Under the pieces are notes generated by a model. It saw only the letters and a program-made list of their open reading frames with translations. It was not told the DNA's origin and searched no databases. A program made the position numbers and the translations under genes. Positions 11,443 through 23,600 of a stretch of 64,000 bases of DNA are shown here, piece after piece. This stretch comes from Nageia nagi (lineage: Eukaryota; Pinophyta): assembly GCA_050084985.1 (NCBI GenBank), contig JBITNC010000001.1, positions 38,936,001-39,000,000 on the forward strand. Direction: 5' to 3'. Within the stretch, counting starts at the first letter, position 1, and every line of letters begins with the position of its first letter.

Positions 11443-12515
11443 TTAAATATAGAAAGGATGAAGATGCATGGTATTTATAGGTTCATGCTCTTCATTACCT
11501 TCCATATATACTAAATGATAAGCCCCAACTTTGAATTTTCTTTTAATTGCATAAGAGCCTAACTAGTTAGGAGTGAAATTGTCATGAAGCTATCATTCCA
11601 TTCAAGAAGTTTACTGATTTTCTTTTAAAACCAAATCTCCCATGTTAAATTTGTGAGTTTTAAATTTTTTATCAAAGGATCTTTTAATGTGATTTTGATA
11701 AGTACATAAATTCTCTAACACATTAACTCTTCTTTCATGTAGAAGTAGTAATTGATCTAATTTTGTTTGACAAACCACTACATTAGTGATATAATCTTGT
11801 TATGTAATTCATAAAGAAGGAATTTATATTTCTAAGGGTAATACTACTTCAACCCTATAAACTAAGGAAAAATAGGTTGCCCTAGTAGGAGTTTGAATGA
11901 TAGTTTGATAGGACCAAAATGCATGTAGAATTCTTGCATGCCAATCTTGGTGGGAGTCATCAATAGTTTTTAATAGAATGCTACAAATACTTTTGTTTGT
12001 GGCTTCATATTGACCATTCCCTTGAGGATAATAAGGAGTTGAGAAGCATAAATAGATATGATATCCTTTACATAAAACTTGAAGTTCCTTATTTTTGAAG
12101 TTCTTCCCATTATCAGTGATAATTTGGGCTAGAATTCCAAAATAACATATGATATGGTTCTGTATGAAGTCTACTATCTTTGGCCCTTTAGTTGAAATCA
12201 TGGGAATAACTTCTACCATTTTTGTAAAAATATTCTATAGCAGTTATTATAAACTTATGACCTCTTGAGGAAATAGGAGATATTTGTCCTATTAAATCTA
12301 ATGCCCATCTTGATAATGGCCATAATGATTGCATGAGTTATAGCGTATGTGAGGGCTGATTAAATATATTCACATGTTGTTGACATTTAACACATTTTCT
12401 AATGTATTCCATGCAATCATGTTCCATAGTAAGCCAGTAATATCCCATACGCATTAGTCATTTTGTGGTTGTAGAGCCACTAAAATGTCCTCCACAAATT
12501 CCATCATGTGCACAT
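11443..12515 (-). pseudogene. Integrase remnant (Tat/Ogre-like gypsy)
   Basis: Integrase joins the cDNA to the chromosome. Reading down from 12515, the HHCC region is visible (HxxICGGHFSG, GYYWLTMEHDC, CVKCQQH), then the catalytic core with ALDLIGQISP, ITDNGKNFKN (second Asp) and YYPQGNGQYEATN (catalytic Glu). The C-terminal part has FNMGDLVLKENQ and a GAYHLV...EPINTMHLHPFYI ending at a TAA at 11443-11445, which closes pol. The core from 12219 to 11824 is free of stops, while the flanks carry four or more. The Asp of the first core motif (DLIG) and the other acidic residues can be read. Confidence 0.85.
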
Positions 12516-13250
12516 GAAATAGTAATTTGTTAATCAACCCACTCTAAACATATGAGCAATATTCCATCAAAAATCCTATGCTATAAGACATATCCTATCA
12601 TGCAAAAGTGAAAAGCTTTTTATCTTGAATGCTTTACAAGATGATTTTGTCAAGTCTTTAGGTAATATCCCATTTATTAATAATTTGAACAATTGTGTAT
12701 GCCATAAAGTTTTATCTTGTATTGCAATTTCTAAGACTACACATTCAACTTCATATGATTCTATTAAGGATTGAATGATTTGAACAAGTTCAATAGGGAT
12801 TATTTTTTGATTAGGGTTTGTGGGTATTAAAGATCCAATGGAAGCCATAGCATCAACAAACCTATTAGTTAATCATGGTGCTACTTATAAATCATATTTT
12901 TTGAAATATAATAAAATATTTTTCACTAATATTTTATATTTTTATAGCAAAGGTTCCTTACATTAGAATATCTCTTTGACTTGATTTACGATTAACAATG
13001 AATCACAAATGAAATTTACCCTTTTCAGTTTTAATTTTATAGCATTTTTAATAGCTAGGATTAAGGCTTCATACTTGGCATTGTTGTTTGTATAAGGAAA
13101 GTTAAATTTAAATGAATAGGGTATGGGAACTCTTTGGGGTGTAACAAAAACAACACTAGCACCCTTGCTTTGCTCGCATCTTAACCCATAAAAATATATT
13201 ACCATATCCTAATCTTCTTTAGATTCTACAAAATTTCCATTTCATCTAAT
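12516..13250 (-). pseudogene. RNase H remnant (gypsy pol)
   Basis: RNase H removes the RNA from RNA:DNA hybrids. The block 13205-12963 has the Tat-type sequence YFYGLRCEQSKGASVVF, NNNAKYEALILAI and FICDSLLIVNQV. The Glu and second Asp of the active site are present, but the first Asp (normally YFDG) is Tyr. Downstream, 12848-12576 continues as the linker to integrase. The changed residue and the flanking stops argue for an inactive copy. Confidence 0.8.
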
Positions 13251-13299
13251 TGAAATACATGTTCATCTGGTAATTCTATGATGAGTGGATTATCATTGG

Positions 13300-14560
13300 A
13301 TAGTAGTGCCTTAGCAAGGTAATCAATGATGACTTGTCCTTTAATTGATTTCTAGCTTATGAAAAGTAAGTTAAATTTAGTTAGATGCATGATCTATTTA
13401 GATGTTCTTGCATTTTGATAAGTTTTATTCACCATGTATTTCAAAGGATCAACTTTAGCAATTATGTACATGGTATGGTTTAGCATATAATGTCTTAATT
13501 TTTTTGGTTGTGAATACTACTACTGGACATAACTTTTCCAAATACACATATTTGATCTCATAACCAACTAAAGTTAGACTAAGGTAATATATTGTTCTTT
13601 GCTATTCTCATTTTTTTGAGCAAGCATAGTTCCTAATGCTATTTTTATAGCTAATATATATAATAGGAATGGTTTTCTAGGATTAGGTTGTACTAAAATG
13701 GGTGCTCAAAGAAGGTAGCATCTAATCTCTTCAAATGCCTCTTACTGCTCATTACCCTAGTGAAAGATAATACCCTTCTTCAAAATTTTGTTATAAGGTT
13801 TACACTTATTTGATAACTAAGAAATGAAACATATTATGGCCTAAAACTTACCTTGTAGGCTTTGTAGTTATTTTATATTTGAAGGGGGGACATATTTATT
13901 ATTGCTTTTATTTTGTTAGGATCTACTTCAATCCCTCATCTAGAGATAATGAAACCTAATAATTTCCTAAATGTTACCCCAAAGCACACTTCTTTGGGTT
14001 TAGTAAAATTTTATGTTTTAGTAACCTATTGAATATTTTAATGAGCACTTTGGGGTGGTCCTTTCATGTTTTTGATTTAGCTAGCACACCATCCACATAA
14101 TCTTCTATGATATCATGCATGTAATCATGGAAGATGTATGTCATGGCTCTTTGATAAGTAGCTCTAGCATTTTTTAATCCAAAAGTTATTACTCTATAAG
14201 AGAATGTTCCCCATGGTTTTGTAAATGTAGTTTTATGATAGTATTTTGATGCTACATTAATTTTATTATACCCTAAAAGCCCATCCATAAGTGATAACAT
14301 TTCATGTCCTATGGTAGAATCAACCAAGCTATCTATGTTTGGCAAGGGGAAGTTGTCCTTAGGACATGCTTTATTTAAATCCCTAAATATATGCATATTA
14401 TAATCTTCCCATTGGATTTCTTAATTGGTACCATATTGGAAATCCAATAAGAATAATAAATTAGGTGAATAAAATTGGCTTTTAAAAGCTTTTGCAACTC
14501 CTCGTTCACCATTAAGGTAATTATAGGATGCATTTTTGTAGTTTTTATTTAATAGGTTTT
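13300..14560 (-). pseudogene. Reverse transcriptase remnant (Tat/Ogre-like gypsy)
   Basis: The stop-free block 14396-14064 has FRDLNKACPKDNFPLPNID, then HEMLSLMDGLLGYNKI, then KPWGTFSYRVITFGLKNA and a catalytic box reading YVDG instead of YVDD. The fingers region upstream (to about 14560) and the thumb downstream (to about 13300) are recognisable but full of stops. The Gly in place of the second catalytic Asp means this copy could not polymerise even if translated. Confidence 0.85.
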
Positions 14561-15372
14561 GCACCTTCTTTTATACCAAGGTTATGCACTACTAAATTAG
14601 GATCAAGCCCAAGCATATTAGCATATAACCATGCAAATATTTTCTATTTTTCCTTAAGTATTGTAATGAACTCTTTTCTCTCATATTTAGTAAGATATTT
14701 TCCTAATTGAATTATTTTAGGGCTATTATATTAATTTTGGTGGTTTCTTCAATTAATATGTGAGATCCCTCTTCTAATTGATATTCAAGTTTATAGTGTG
14801 TAATATTTCATCTATGTATTCAAAGAATTGGATTGTAGGTTGTTTAGGAATTAATGTAAATCTACAGTTTCTTCATCTACTAGAAAGTATGAAGAAGAAC
14901 TTTTTGAATTTTCTAAGCCTATTGTCTCAAACTCATCACTTTAAAACCAATCAAAGTTCATTTGAGGTATTAGATTATCACATATTTCTACAATCTCCAC
15001 CATGTTAATTGATTTATTAGAGAATAAACCTCCTAGGAATAATGTTTCAAATTCCATGTCATCTTAGTTTGCCATCCATTTTGGTACTTCAGATAAATTT
15101 TCATATGTTGTGCACTTAGGTTCTAACTCAATTATCTTGAAACTAGATACTTCTCGATTTTTTATTTTATAACCTAATCTTGTATTATCATTGGGTAATT
15201 GATAATTAATGTCAATAGTGTATCTAGGTCCTTATTCATATCATCCTAAACCTTGTCCTTTCTAATGACACCTATCAAAGTATCTTTGGACAAACATTCT
15301 TATGTCTAGCAACAAGTATTCTAATGAATCATAAAAAGTACCTTCATTAGCCTGAAGTGAAAGAAGGATAGG

Positions 15373-15966
15373 TTATTCTATAGGACCTTGATATATAAAT
15401 AGTGTTTTATTAGGTAATTGGCCTAGTGGTACTAATTGCCCTACCACACAAGGAGACTCTTTAAGTCTTCCTATTTCTTGAGATGTAGGAATATTAAAAA
15501 TGACATTATCAATAATGAATTCCCCTATTTTGTAATCAGTCAATTTTATGGTCATAGGATAAATATATGATGGTTTATCTCTTATTATACCATCACTATC
15601 TATTTTATTTGTCATACAAGATGCTTTATATGATGAAGCTTTGTTTACTTCATCTAGATTTCATGCTCTTTCTTCCCATGTTTGCTTTTCTAAGATTGTC
15701 AAATTTATTTTTACTAATGAATCCTTATTAATATTTGGTGTATGAGGTATTTTAGGATCAATAAGATCTTTCTCCTTTAAAGAACTTGGAGAAGCACCTT
15801 CTTTATCGATATCTTCTATTGATACCTTTTTAGGAACCATAGATAATGTAAAAAAATGAGTAGAAGGCAAAGTAGTCTCTCTTGAAATATGTGTATGATT
15901 GCAATGGGAGTATGGATTTTCATTGCCAAGTACATAGTGTACCACCCCATTATGAACGTATTTCAA
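15373..15966 (-). pseudogene. Protease-RT linker of the gypsy polyprotein
   Basis: Two open minus-strand blocks (15966-15661 and 15615-15373) continue the pol reading after protease. The first begins KYVHNGVVHYVLGNENPYSHC, which corresponds to the segment after the GRPWI motif in Tat-like proteases; the same linker motif (HNRMVHCIIGDPNPFSHC) is found after protease in the plus-strand element at 49787. The rest is acidic and serine-rich, without a known fold. Confidence 0.6.
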
Positions 15967-16434
15967 ATAATTATGATATGTTGATGGGACATATTGTATG
16001 TTTCTAATCCATGATCTTCCTAGGAGTAAGTTATATTATGTTATATCTCCTCCAATAACCTATAATAATGTTTGTATGGTTTTAGATCCTACAGTGATGG
16101 GTAATGATATAGATCCCATTATTGAGCACAAAGCATCATTGAAGGCTCTTAATTTTAAGGAAGGCACACATATGTGTGAGAAAGAAAGATTCAAGTTCTT
16201 ATAGGTAGTTGTGAAAATAAAATTTATTACAGAACCTTCATTTATTAATATTTTTTTAAAATCCTTCCCATCTAACTTGGCTATAATACGTAATGGGGGA
16301 TCTTGTCCTTGTGAATGGTTTGATTGCCTAACTTCATGATCATGGAAGGAAATCATGGGTTTTTGGCTTATTTTAATAACTCTAACAAGGACATCTTCAC
16401 TTGTGAGTTTCTTAACTAATGTTGTAAAGCTCAT
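15900..16434 (-). pseudogene. Aspartic protease remnant (Tat/Ogre-like gypsy)
   Basis: The block 16434-16060 reads PPLRIIAKLDGKDFKKILIN, then EGSVINFI, then LKLRAFNDALCSIMGSISLPI. In this family the active site is (V)LIDxGSxxN; here the Asp is replaced by Asn (LINEGS). The flap-like AF(D/N)...GxIxLP segment is conserved. The reading continues past a stop toward LLLGRSWI-like text near 15990. Inactive by sequence. Confidence 0.75.
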
Positions 16435-16469
16435 TTTATGAAAATCTTAGGAAGTTGAGGTATAAGTAT

Positions 16470-17414
16470 ATTTGGTTGTATAATACCATCATTTGTTTTA
16501 TTGTTGGGAATATCAACTTACCTCCCTTTCATCCTTTGTGCTCTTGTGGTTATGCTTACCATAGAAAAAATGGTAGAAGCATCTTAAATTCCTTTATGTG
16601 TTACTTGATTTTGGTGTATTTGTGATGCTAAAGTATTTTCTTGATGTTGAGGAAGAGGATTCTAATGTATTTCTAGATTTTGATTAGGGATAGTCAAAGG
16701 GTTGTCTACCAGTAATCTTTCTTAATCAATCAAATCTTGAACCTTGTGTTGTAATGTTATACATTTGCCTATAGTATGGCCCTTTTGGTGATGATATTGA
16801 AAATAATCATTCTCATTATACCATTTTATATCTCTTGCATATAGCCTTTTAGGCCATATTTTAGGAAATATAATCATTTGATGGTATATTAATTTTTTCA
16901 AAATATCATACAAAGATTTAGTCAAAGGAGTAAACTTTCTAGGGGGTGGGTTAGATTTTCTTTCATTATTTTTTGGAGAAAGTATATTTTGTATAAGGTT
17001 TGATTTTCCATCTTTAAGATAAGAAACATTATTAGCAGGTATTGGTTTCATCAATTGTTCAACTTGATTTCTATTTCTAACATAATGTTCTTTCCTTTTA
17101 CCCTTTAATTCTTCATCTTAGATCTTAACCTTTTCAATTACAATAACTTGAGAGATTGCTTCCTCAAATGTATTGTGTTGTTAAATCAATAAGGTACTAG
17201 CAATGGGTCTTAGATAACTTTGACTAAACATTTTCACTAGTTCTTCTTGTGGTAAAGTATAAGGCATGCTTGTCGAAATTACCCTCCATCTTGAAATGAA
17301 ATCTGTAACTATCTCATCCTAAAATTGTTGCAATCTTATGAGATCAGTTATATAAGTTTTGTATTTTATATTTATCCTAAAGTGTTATAAGAATAAATTA
17401 GCCAACTATGCATA
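16470..17414 (-). pseudogene. gag C-terminal part (downstream of the copia insertion)
   Basis: The minus strand from 17414 continues the gag domain begun at 25945: FISRWRVISTSMPYTLPQEE and LVKMFSQSYLRPIASTLL follow in the usual retrotrans-gag order. At 16760-16820 the peptide YFQYHHQKGHTIGKCITLQH matches the Tat-type knuckle-like motif CxYHxxxGHxTxxC, with the first Cys changed. The block 17054-16722 is open; the rest holds stops. It is separated from its N-terminal part only by the 8.5-kb copia element. Confidence 0.8.
17410..17414. repeat. Target-site duplication GCATA (left)
   Basis: Directly abuts the TG of the 5' LTR and is identical to 25940-25944. Confidence 0.92.
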
Positions 17415-19018
17415 TGTTGAGTATGGTGCAGCAGTGTTGTCATTATTGTCAACACGATGAGATCAGTGTACATAAGGTTCATATGGTTGCACATGTCAAA
17501 GAAATAACATCGACAGGATCTACAAAGTTATCGGATGCAAAAATGATAAAGGGACCAAAAGTTGTCATGAGGTACCAAAAGTTGTCAAGAGGGCCAAATT
17601 ACAAATGGAAGGTGACGGATAGTGAGAGATGGTTTGGATCAGTTGTTGGGTTGATAACAAACTTGTTTGAAGCATTAGAATGGTCAAATTTCATGTTGGT
17701 TCAGTTTTGGACACTCTTGTGGATTATGGTGCAGTCAGAAATTTGTGTAAAATTAGCTTCGTACAATTTGAATTACAAGCAAATGGTGATGAATCAGAGG
17801 TTGAAATTTAAATTATATATATTAATATATACTAAAAAGGTGTGGTCTAAATTTCATGTTAAACCATGCACTCAGTAAGAAGTTATAGCTCATCGAAAAA
17901 GCCATTAGAGCTTTTTTTCTTAATTTTCCAATTTTGGCCGACAATGGTTTTAAGTGACAAGCAAAAAGGAATAGTGTGTATGGTTTGAAAAAATGTTCTT
18001 TCCTTTTATTTTATATCTCAGTTATCGCACTTCTATTTAAGGCTCAAGAGTTCTTTTATCATGTGACACTTTAAAAAAAAAAAAAAACCAAGAGAGGAGA
18101 AGATAAAAAGATAGATTCGAGCTTTGAAAGATTTTTTGGCATCTTTGTGAAATTTGTCATACCATTTTGTGTCATATGGACATGGAACACGTGTTCTGAG
18201 TGCATTTGAGGTATTATCTTTAACCAGTTCAAATAAATTCAGATTTTTCTAGGTTTGTGTTTTGGTAGTGTAGTTTGTTATTGAGAGGTGTGTGAAGCAT
18301 GTATGAGTAATGGATATCTCAAAAATGAATGTTTTCTTGATAATTCTATAAGTGTTAAAAGTTCTATATGTTTGTGAGAAATTATATCAATTTTGATTCA
18401 GAATATGAGGAGTTTTCTTGGTGAAAATTAATGGCAGCCCTTTCAGTGATATGAGCAACAGTTTCTTAATCTAATTTTGAGCATTTTTCAGTAGATAGGA
18501 ATCCAAAGCAAATGTGTATGAATTAAAAGGGGTTTCAAATTATAGATGAATTGAGAGCTATTGGTATGAGCATAAAGAAAATAGAATATGATTTAGATTG
18601 TATTTTGTGAAAAAAGTTTTGAGCTAGACCATTTTGGGTCTTGGGTAACTGGTTATCAATCTTTCATTCCATCTTATTAAATCTATCAAGTGGGTGCTTG
18701 GCAAGTGGAGTTGGTGCTCCTTGCAGTGGGTGCTACAAAGCTTAGGGGTTGGTGCTCCTTTCAGTTGGTGCTAATAAATTATGTGTAAAGTTGGTGCTTT
18801 ATAATGGCTGGATTTGGATTGAAATCCAAGCAGTCTTTTTTGGGGATGTAGCCACATTGGTGAACCTCGTTATATCTTGTGTTGTGTGTTTGCTATCTTG
18901 GTGTGCTTGCTCTATTTGGTTTTATTTCTCTACTGCACTATTTAAAATTTCCAAATTTAAAGTTTTAAAATTGAAACACTAATTCACCCCCCCTCTCAGT
19001 GTTATGCATAGTTCAACA
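17415..19018 (+). repeat. 5' LTR of the copia element
   Basis: About 1604 bp with TGTTGA...TCAACA ends. It carries a 20-bp direct duplication (17553-17572 and 17573-17592, ACCAAAAGTTGTCA-based) that the 3' LTR has only once, which mostly explains its greater length. Open frames such as 17408-17878 and 18749-18982 are LTR sequence with equivalents in the other LTR, not genes. An A-rich run near 18074-18089 and a CACCCCCCCTCTCAGTG block near the 3' edge occur in both LTRs. Confidence 0.93.
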
Positions 19019-19020
19019 AT

Positions 19021-19034
19021 TGGTATCAGAGTAG
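19021..19034 (+). other. Primer-binding site of the copia element
   Basis: TGGTATCAGAGTAGG begins two bases after the LTR. It matches the initiator tRNA-Met PBS (TGGTATCAGAGC) over its first 11 bases. Confidence 0.9.
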
Positions 19035-19081
19035 GTTCCTATTTTAGCTTAATCAACTAGGGAGATCTTGGGTGTGTCATA

Positions 19082-20916
19082 ATGACTTAAGGTGAAGGGT
19101 TTTCTTCAAATAAAGCTCTATTATTTGATGGCACTAATTATTCTTTTTGGAGACTCAGAATGTAGACATATCTTAGTGCTTTGGGATATGAGATTTGGGA
19201 GGCCACAAAAAATGGTTATACCACACCTACTACGCCTATTACAGATGCAGCTACTAAGAAGGCATATGAAAATAACTCGAAGGCTAAAAATGCTATCATG
19301 TGTGGATTGGTAGACAGCGAGCTAGTAAAAGTGATGAATTATGAATCGACAAAAGAAATATGGGATAAAATGAAAAGCATTCATGAGAGAGACATAAAGA
19401 TAAAAGAGGCTAAGCTTCAAACTCACCAAGCATAGTTTGAGAGTTTAAATATGAATGAAGATGAAAACATAGAAGCATACATGCTAAGGTTCAATGAAGT
19501 AACCAATGCGATTAGAGGCCTTGGAGAAAATATTGAAGACGTAGTTATTTTGAAAAAGGTATTACGCTCACTTCCGTAAAGATTTGATTCAAAAGTTTCT
19601 ACCATAGAAGAAGTGAAAGATTTAAATACTTTTAATATGGATGAAATGCATGGTTCTCTAACTTCTTATGAAATGAGAATAGGAAAAGGAAAATCTATTG
19701 ATAGGGAAGCTACTTTCAAAGCAAAGAAGAAAATAAAAGCAATGCCAAAATCTGATGAAGAAGAGCATCTGATGAATTAGAAGTGAATTTTGTTCGTAAG
19801 TTAAAGAAAGGAACAAAAGGTAAATATAGAGGAAAATTACTGCTTAAATGTTTCAATTGTGGAGGTGTAGGGCACTTTGCAGCTAAATGTCCACACAATG
19901 AGAAGAACAAAGATGATGAAAGTTCGCACAGAGAGAGAAATGGATGGAAGACAATCGAATTTTAGAAAAGGTAATTTCAAGAAGAAAAGTTTTATTTCCA
20001 AAACTATTAGTTCATCAGAAGTCAGTTCAAATGAAGACTTAGAAGAAGAGGTTGATGAAGCTCTCTTCATGGCATTTGAAGAAGAAAAACTAGAATTGAA
20101 ACAAAAATTAGAAGAAGAAATTGATGAAGAAGAAGTTGAAGCAGAAGTTAATCTGGATGAAGAATTAATTGTAGCTCTAGAAGAATTAGAGATAGAAAGG
20201 AAAAAATATCAAAAAACTTCTTGGAAACTTGATGATGCAAATGAAGTTATTATAAGCTTAAAAGTATAGGTGGAAGAAATGTGGAAAACAACTGAGGATC
20301 TTGAAGAACAAATCACTACCAAAGTTGAGTACTATAGCAAATTGGAAGCAGAGATTATAGGATTGAATCTTCAATTGGAAGAGATGAGTCATAAGATTAG
20401 TGAGTATCATAAACTTAAGGGAGGATTTTTAAAGCTAAATGAAATCTTACAGAACCAAAGAGCACCAAATATTAAATTTGGTTTGGGTTTTGAAGAAGGA
20501 CAAACCTCCAAGGATGCAAATAAAAAATCAAAAATCAAAGAGGAAAAGAAACCAGTTAATCAAGAACAACCATTTCATAGAAGATAAAATAATACTACTA
20601 GAAATGACAGGTATATGGACAATGATGGATTTACACATGTCGCACATCAAAGAAGAAGAAGATTTCTGGCACCTACTAAATGTGGAAAAGTCCACAACCC
20701 AGGTTCACTCAATCCTTTTCTAGTTATTGTTTTAAGTGCAATGGGTATGGACATAGAATCTCTGAATGCAAATATAATATAGGTCCAAGGAATTTCTCAA
20801 GTAGAAATATGTTTGCACCATTGATGGATTATGCTGTAGAATGTTATAATTGTCACAACTATGGTCATACTGCAAGAAATTGTAGGAGCACATTTTTCCA
20901 AAATCAATTTCAGTAA
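19082..20916 (+). pseudogene. copia gag: UBN2-type capsid domain, zinc knuckles, acidic coiled coil
   Basis: The likely start is the ATG at 19082-19084; codon 3 is TAA. The capsid part reads LFDGTNYSFWRLRM, then GYEIWEATKNGY, then YESTKEIWDKMKSIHE and further gag motifs to about 19730. The first CCHC knuckle is CFNCGGVGHFAAKC (19849-19890). From 19990 to 20460 there is a Glu/Lys-rich stretch predicted to form coiled coil. Two more knuckle-like motifs follow: CFKCNGYGHRISEC (about 20729-20770) and CYNCHNYGHTARNC (about 20841-20882). At least three stops and frame changes interrupt it. Three knuckles around an acidic coiled coil are unusual enough to help place the family. Confidence 0.88.
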
Positions 20917-21059
20917 AGATCTTTTCAGTCATAAGGCATGAGATATAATAGACAAATTTCAGAAAGATAGGTACAACAAAACAAATAGGAAGAGACAATA
21001 CATGAATCTAAAATAGGTATTAAGAAGATATGGAAAGAGAAGGAGCAACCAAAAGATGA

Positions 21060-21500
21060 AAAAGAATCTCTAATAGTACAAATAGCTCTTAAAGTAGAGA
21101 ATAAACTAGCTCCTTGGATACTGGATAGTGGTTGCTCTAGCCACATGACCGGGGATAAAAGAAGATTTGAAAGATTAGAACAATGTGAAGAGGGATCAGT
21201 AAAATTTGGCAATAATGATGGAGCAAAGATTGTTGGTAGAGGTACAGTTAAGATTAATGATGGAAAGATCAAGTCAGAAGAAGTATTATTCATGATCGGG
21301 TTGAAACATAGCTTGCTGAGTGTTAGTCAAATTTGTGATAGAGGACATAATGTAATATTCAAGAAACATGGATGTGAAATCAAAAGAGCAAATAGTGGTA
21401 GGTTAGTTGTAGTTGGTACAAAGACATTCAGAAATCTATATACATTGATAGAGACTTCAAATGGATCATGTCTACTCAGAAAGGAGGATGAAGATTGGCT
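21060..21500 (+). pseudogene. copia aspartic protease
   Basis: It follows gag in the polyprotein. The active site reads WILDSGCSSHMTGDKRRF (about 21117-21170), with the DSG triad intact, and HSLLSVSQICDRGHNVIF is the conserved C-terminal motif. The frame is open from 21145 through the start of integrase to 21570, so this is one of the better-kept parts. Confidence 0.9.
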
Positions 21501-22560
21501 TTGGCATAAGAGACTTGAACACATCAGTTTTGATAATTTAGTTAAAATTTATTCAAAAAGAGCAGTTTGAGATATACCAAGTATCAAAAAACCACCAAGT
21601 AGTATTTGTTCTTCATGCCAAAAGAGTAAGCTCACTAGATCCACTTTCAAGACAAAGGAATACTATTCCAGCAAACCATTAGAGCTTGTTCATACTAATT
21701 TGTGTGGTCCTATGAGAACATAAAGTTTAAATGGGGATAGGTACTTCATGCTATGTATAGATGATTATTCTAGGATGACATGGATACTATTCTTGAAACA
21801 CAAGTCAGAAGCACTTGAAAAATTTAAGACCTTCAAGAACTTGGCAAAAAATCAGATTGGAAGAAGAATCAAATGTTTAAGATCGGATAGAGGAGGTGAA
21901 TTCATTTCAGATGATTTTAATGAATTCTATCATGAGTATGGTATCAGGAGATAGTTTTCAGCAGTAAGAACACCTCAGCAAAATGGTGTAGTAAAAAGAA
22001 AAAATAGGTCAATTTAAGAAATGGCACAAATAATGTTGACAGAAAGCCACATAGTTGATAGGTTTTGGAAAGAAGCAGTCCACATAATGGTTTATATTCA
22101 AAACAGATGTATGTTGAGGTCCCATAAGAATAAGACACCCTATTAATTATGGTTCGATAAAAAGGCATCAGCAAAATACTTTAAAGTATTTGAGAGTAAG
22201 TGCTACATCAAAAGGATGGAAGAAAATCTTGGTAAGTTCGATGATAGAGCAGATGAAGGTATATTTCTTGGTTACTCAATAAAAAGCAAGGCTTACAAAT
22301 GTTACAATAAAAGACTTAGAAAAATTGTTGAGAGTGCGGATGTCAAGATTGATGAACTAAGAGTACCTCCAAAAGATAATAATGAAAATTTTCTAGAATA
22401 TATTGAGGTAGATGAGGTAGAGGAACAACCAGAAAATCAACCAAAGAATGGCTTAGGTAACTCACATAGTGGTTTAGAAATAGAAGAAAATCAAAAACAC
22501 AAGACAGGTAAATGGCAAAAAGATCATCCAACTAACTAAATAATAGGAGATCTAGATACT
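21500..22560 (+). pseudogene. copia integrase
   Basis: The gag-pre-integrase zinc region is visible as LWHKRLEHISFDNL...CSSCQKSK. The DDE core follows with LVHTNLCGPM (first acidic position changed from D to N), CIDDYSRMTWILFLKHKSE, RSDRGGEF (second Asp kept) and TPQQNGVVKRKNRS (the catalytic Glu replaced by Lys). The C-terminal GKFDDRADEGIFLGYS motif is present. Stops at about 21570, 21721, 21952, 22015 and 22143 break it. Inactive by sequence. Confidence 0.9.
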
Positions 22561-22639
22561 AGAGTTCAAACAAGAAGAAGAACAATAAGAACATATTCTC
22601 TTCTCTCAAGCATAGAACCAAAAAATGTTGCAGAGGCAA

Positions 22640-23600
22640 GTTAGGATGAAAGTTGGATCAAAGTAATGGATGAGGAACTAGACCAAATTGAAAAGAATAA
22701 AACTTGGGAGTTGGTACCAAGGCCCAAAAATAAAAATGTGATTGGCACCAAGTGGTTTTTTCACAACAAGCTTAATGAAGATGGAAAATTAATAAGAAAT
22801 AAAGCAAGATTGGTTTGTAAAGGGTATGCTCAAGTTGAAGGTATTGATTTTGAAGAAACTTTTGCTCCTATTGCTAGATTAGAAGCTATCCATATGTTTC
22901 TTGCTTTGGTTAGTCTATAAAAACTTCAAAGTTTATCAAATGGATGTAAAATCAGCATTTTTGAATGGAAATCTTAATGAAGAAGTTTATATTGAGCAGC
23001 CAGATGGATTTTAGATAAGTGAGAATCCAGATTTTGTGTGCAAATTAAAAAAAGCACTTTATGGTCTAAAACAAGCACCCTGAGCATGGTACTCTAGACT
23101 TGATACATATCTACATCAATAAGGTTTTAAAAAGGGTATGGTGGATAGTAATCTCTACATTAAATCTAAAAATAATCACCAAGTTATCATTATTATTTAT
23201 GTAGATGATATTATTTTTGGAGGTAGCAAAATATGAAATGTGCAAAGATTTTGCTAACCAAATGCAAACAAAGTTTGAAATGTCAATGATAGGTGAACTT
23301 TCATATTTTATTGGTTTGCAAGTTAGTCAATTAAAGAATGGCATTTTTATTTCGCAAATCAAGTATGTTAAAGAGATGTTGAAAAAGTTCACTATGGAGG
23401 ATTGCAAGCCTATGAGCACTCCTATGACGATAGGCTACAAGCTAACCAAGGATGATAAGTCACCATCAGTAGATCAGACTATGTATAGGTCAATGATTGG
23501 GAGCCTATTATATTTGATAGCTACCAGACCCGACATACTTCAGGCAGTGTGTATGGTTGCACGGTTCCAAGCAAGTCCAAAGGAAACACATGTGACTGTA
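22640..23600 (+). pseudogene. copia reverse transcriptase
   Basis: The RVT_2 family pattern is clear: [54 protein letters not shown] frameshift near 22915 is followed by [19 protein letters not shown] and KALYGLKQAP, then the catalytic box YVDDIIFGG near 23198-23224 with both Asp kept. A second frame change comes directly after. The last open block starts at 23205 and has SYFIGLQVSQ and YRSMIGSLLYL. Confidence 0.92.

Noticed and set aside
15998-16204. 68-codon plus-strand frame
   Set aside because: It is antisense to the protease block 16434-16060 and carries no motif.
17408-17878. 156-codon plus-strand frame as a gene
   Set aside because: It lies in the copia 5' LTR and starts before the LTR edge. 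Corresponding sequence in the 3' LTR is interrupted differently.
18749-18982. 77-codon frame with hydrophobic stretch as a membrane protein
   Set aside because: It is LTR sequence with a counterpart at 25684-25881.
19021-19034. tRNA-Met-like sequence as a tRNA gene
   Set aside because: Only the short PBS complement is present; no cloverleaf can be formed from the surroundings.
20925-21293. 122-codon minus-strand frame opposite copia protease
   Set aside because: It is antisense to well-conserved protease motifs and has no similarity of its own.
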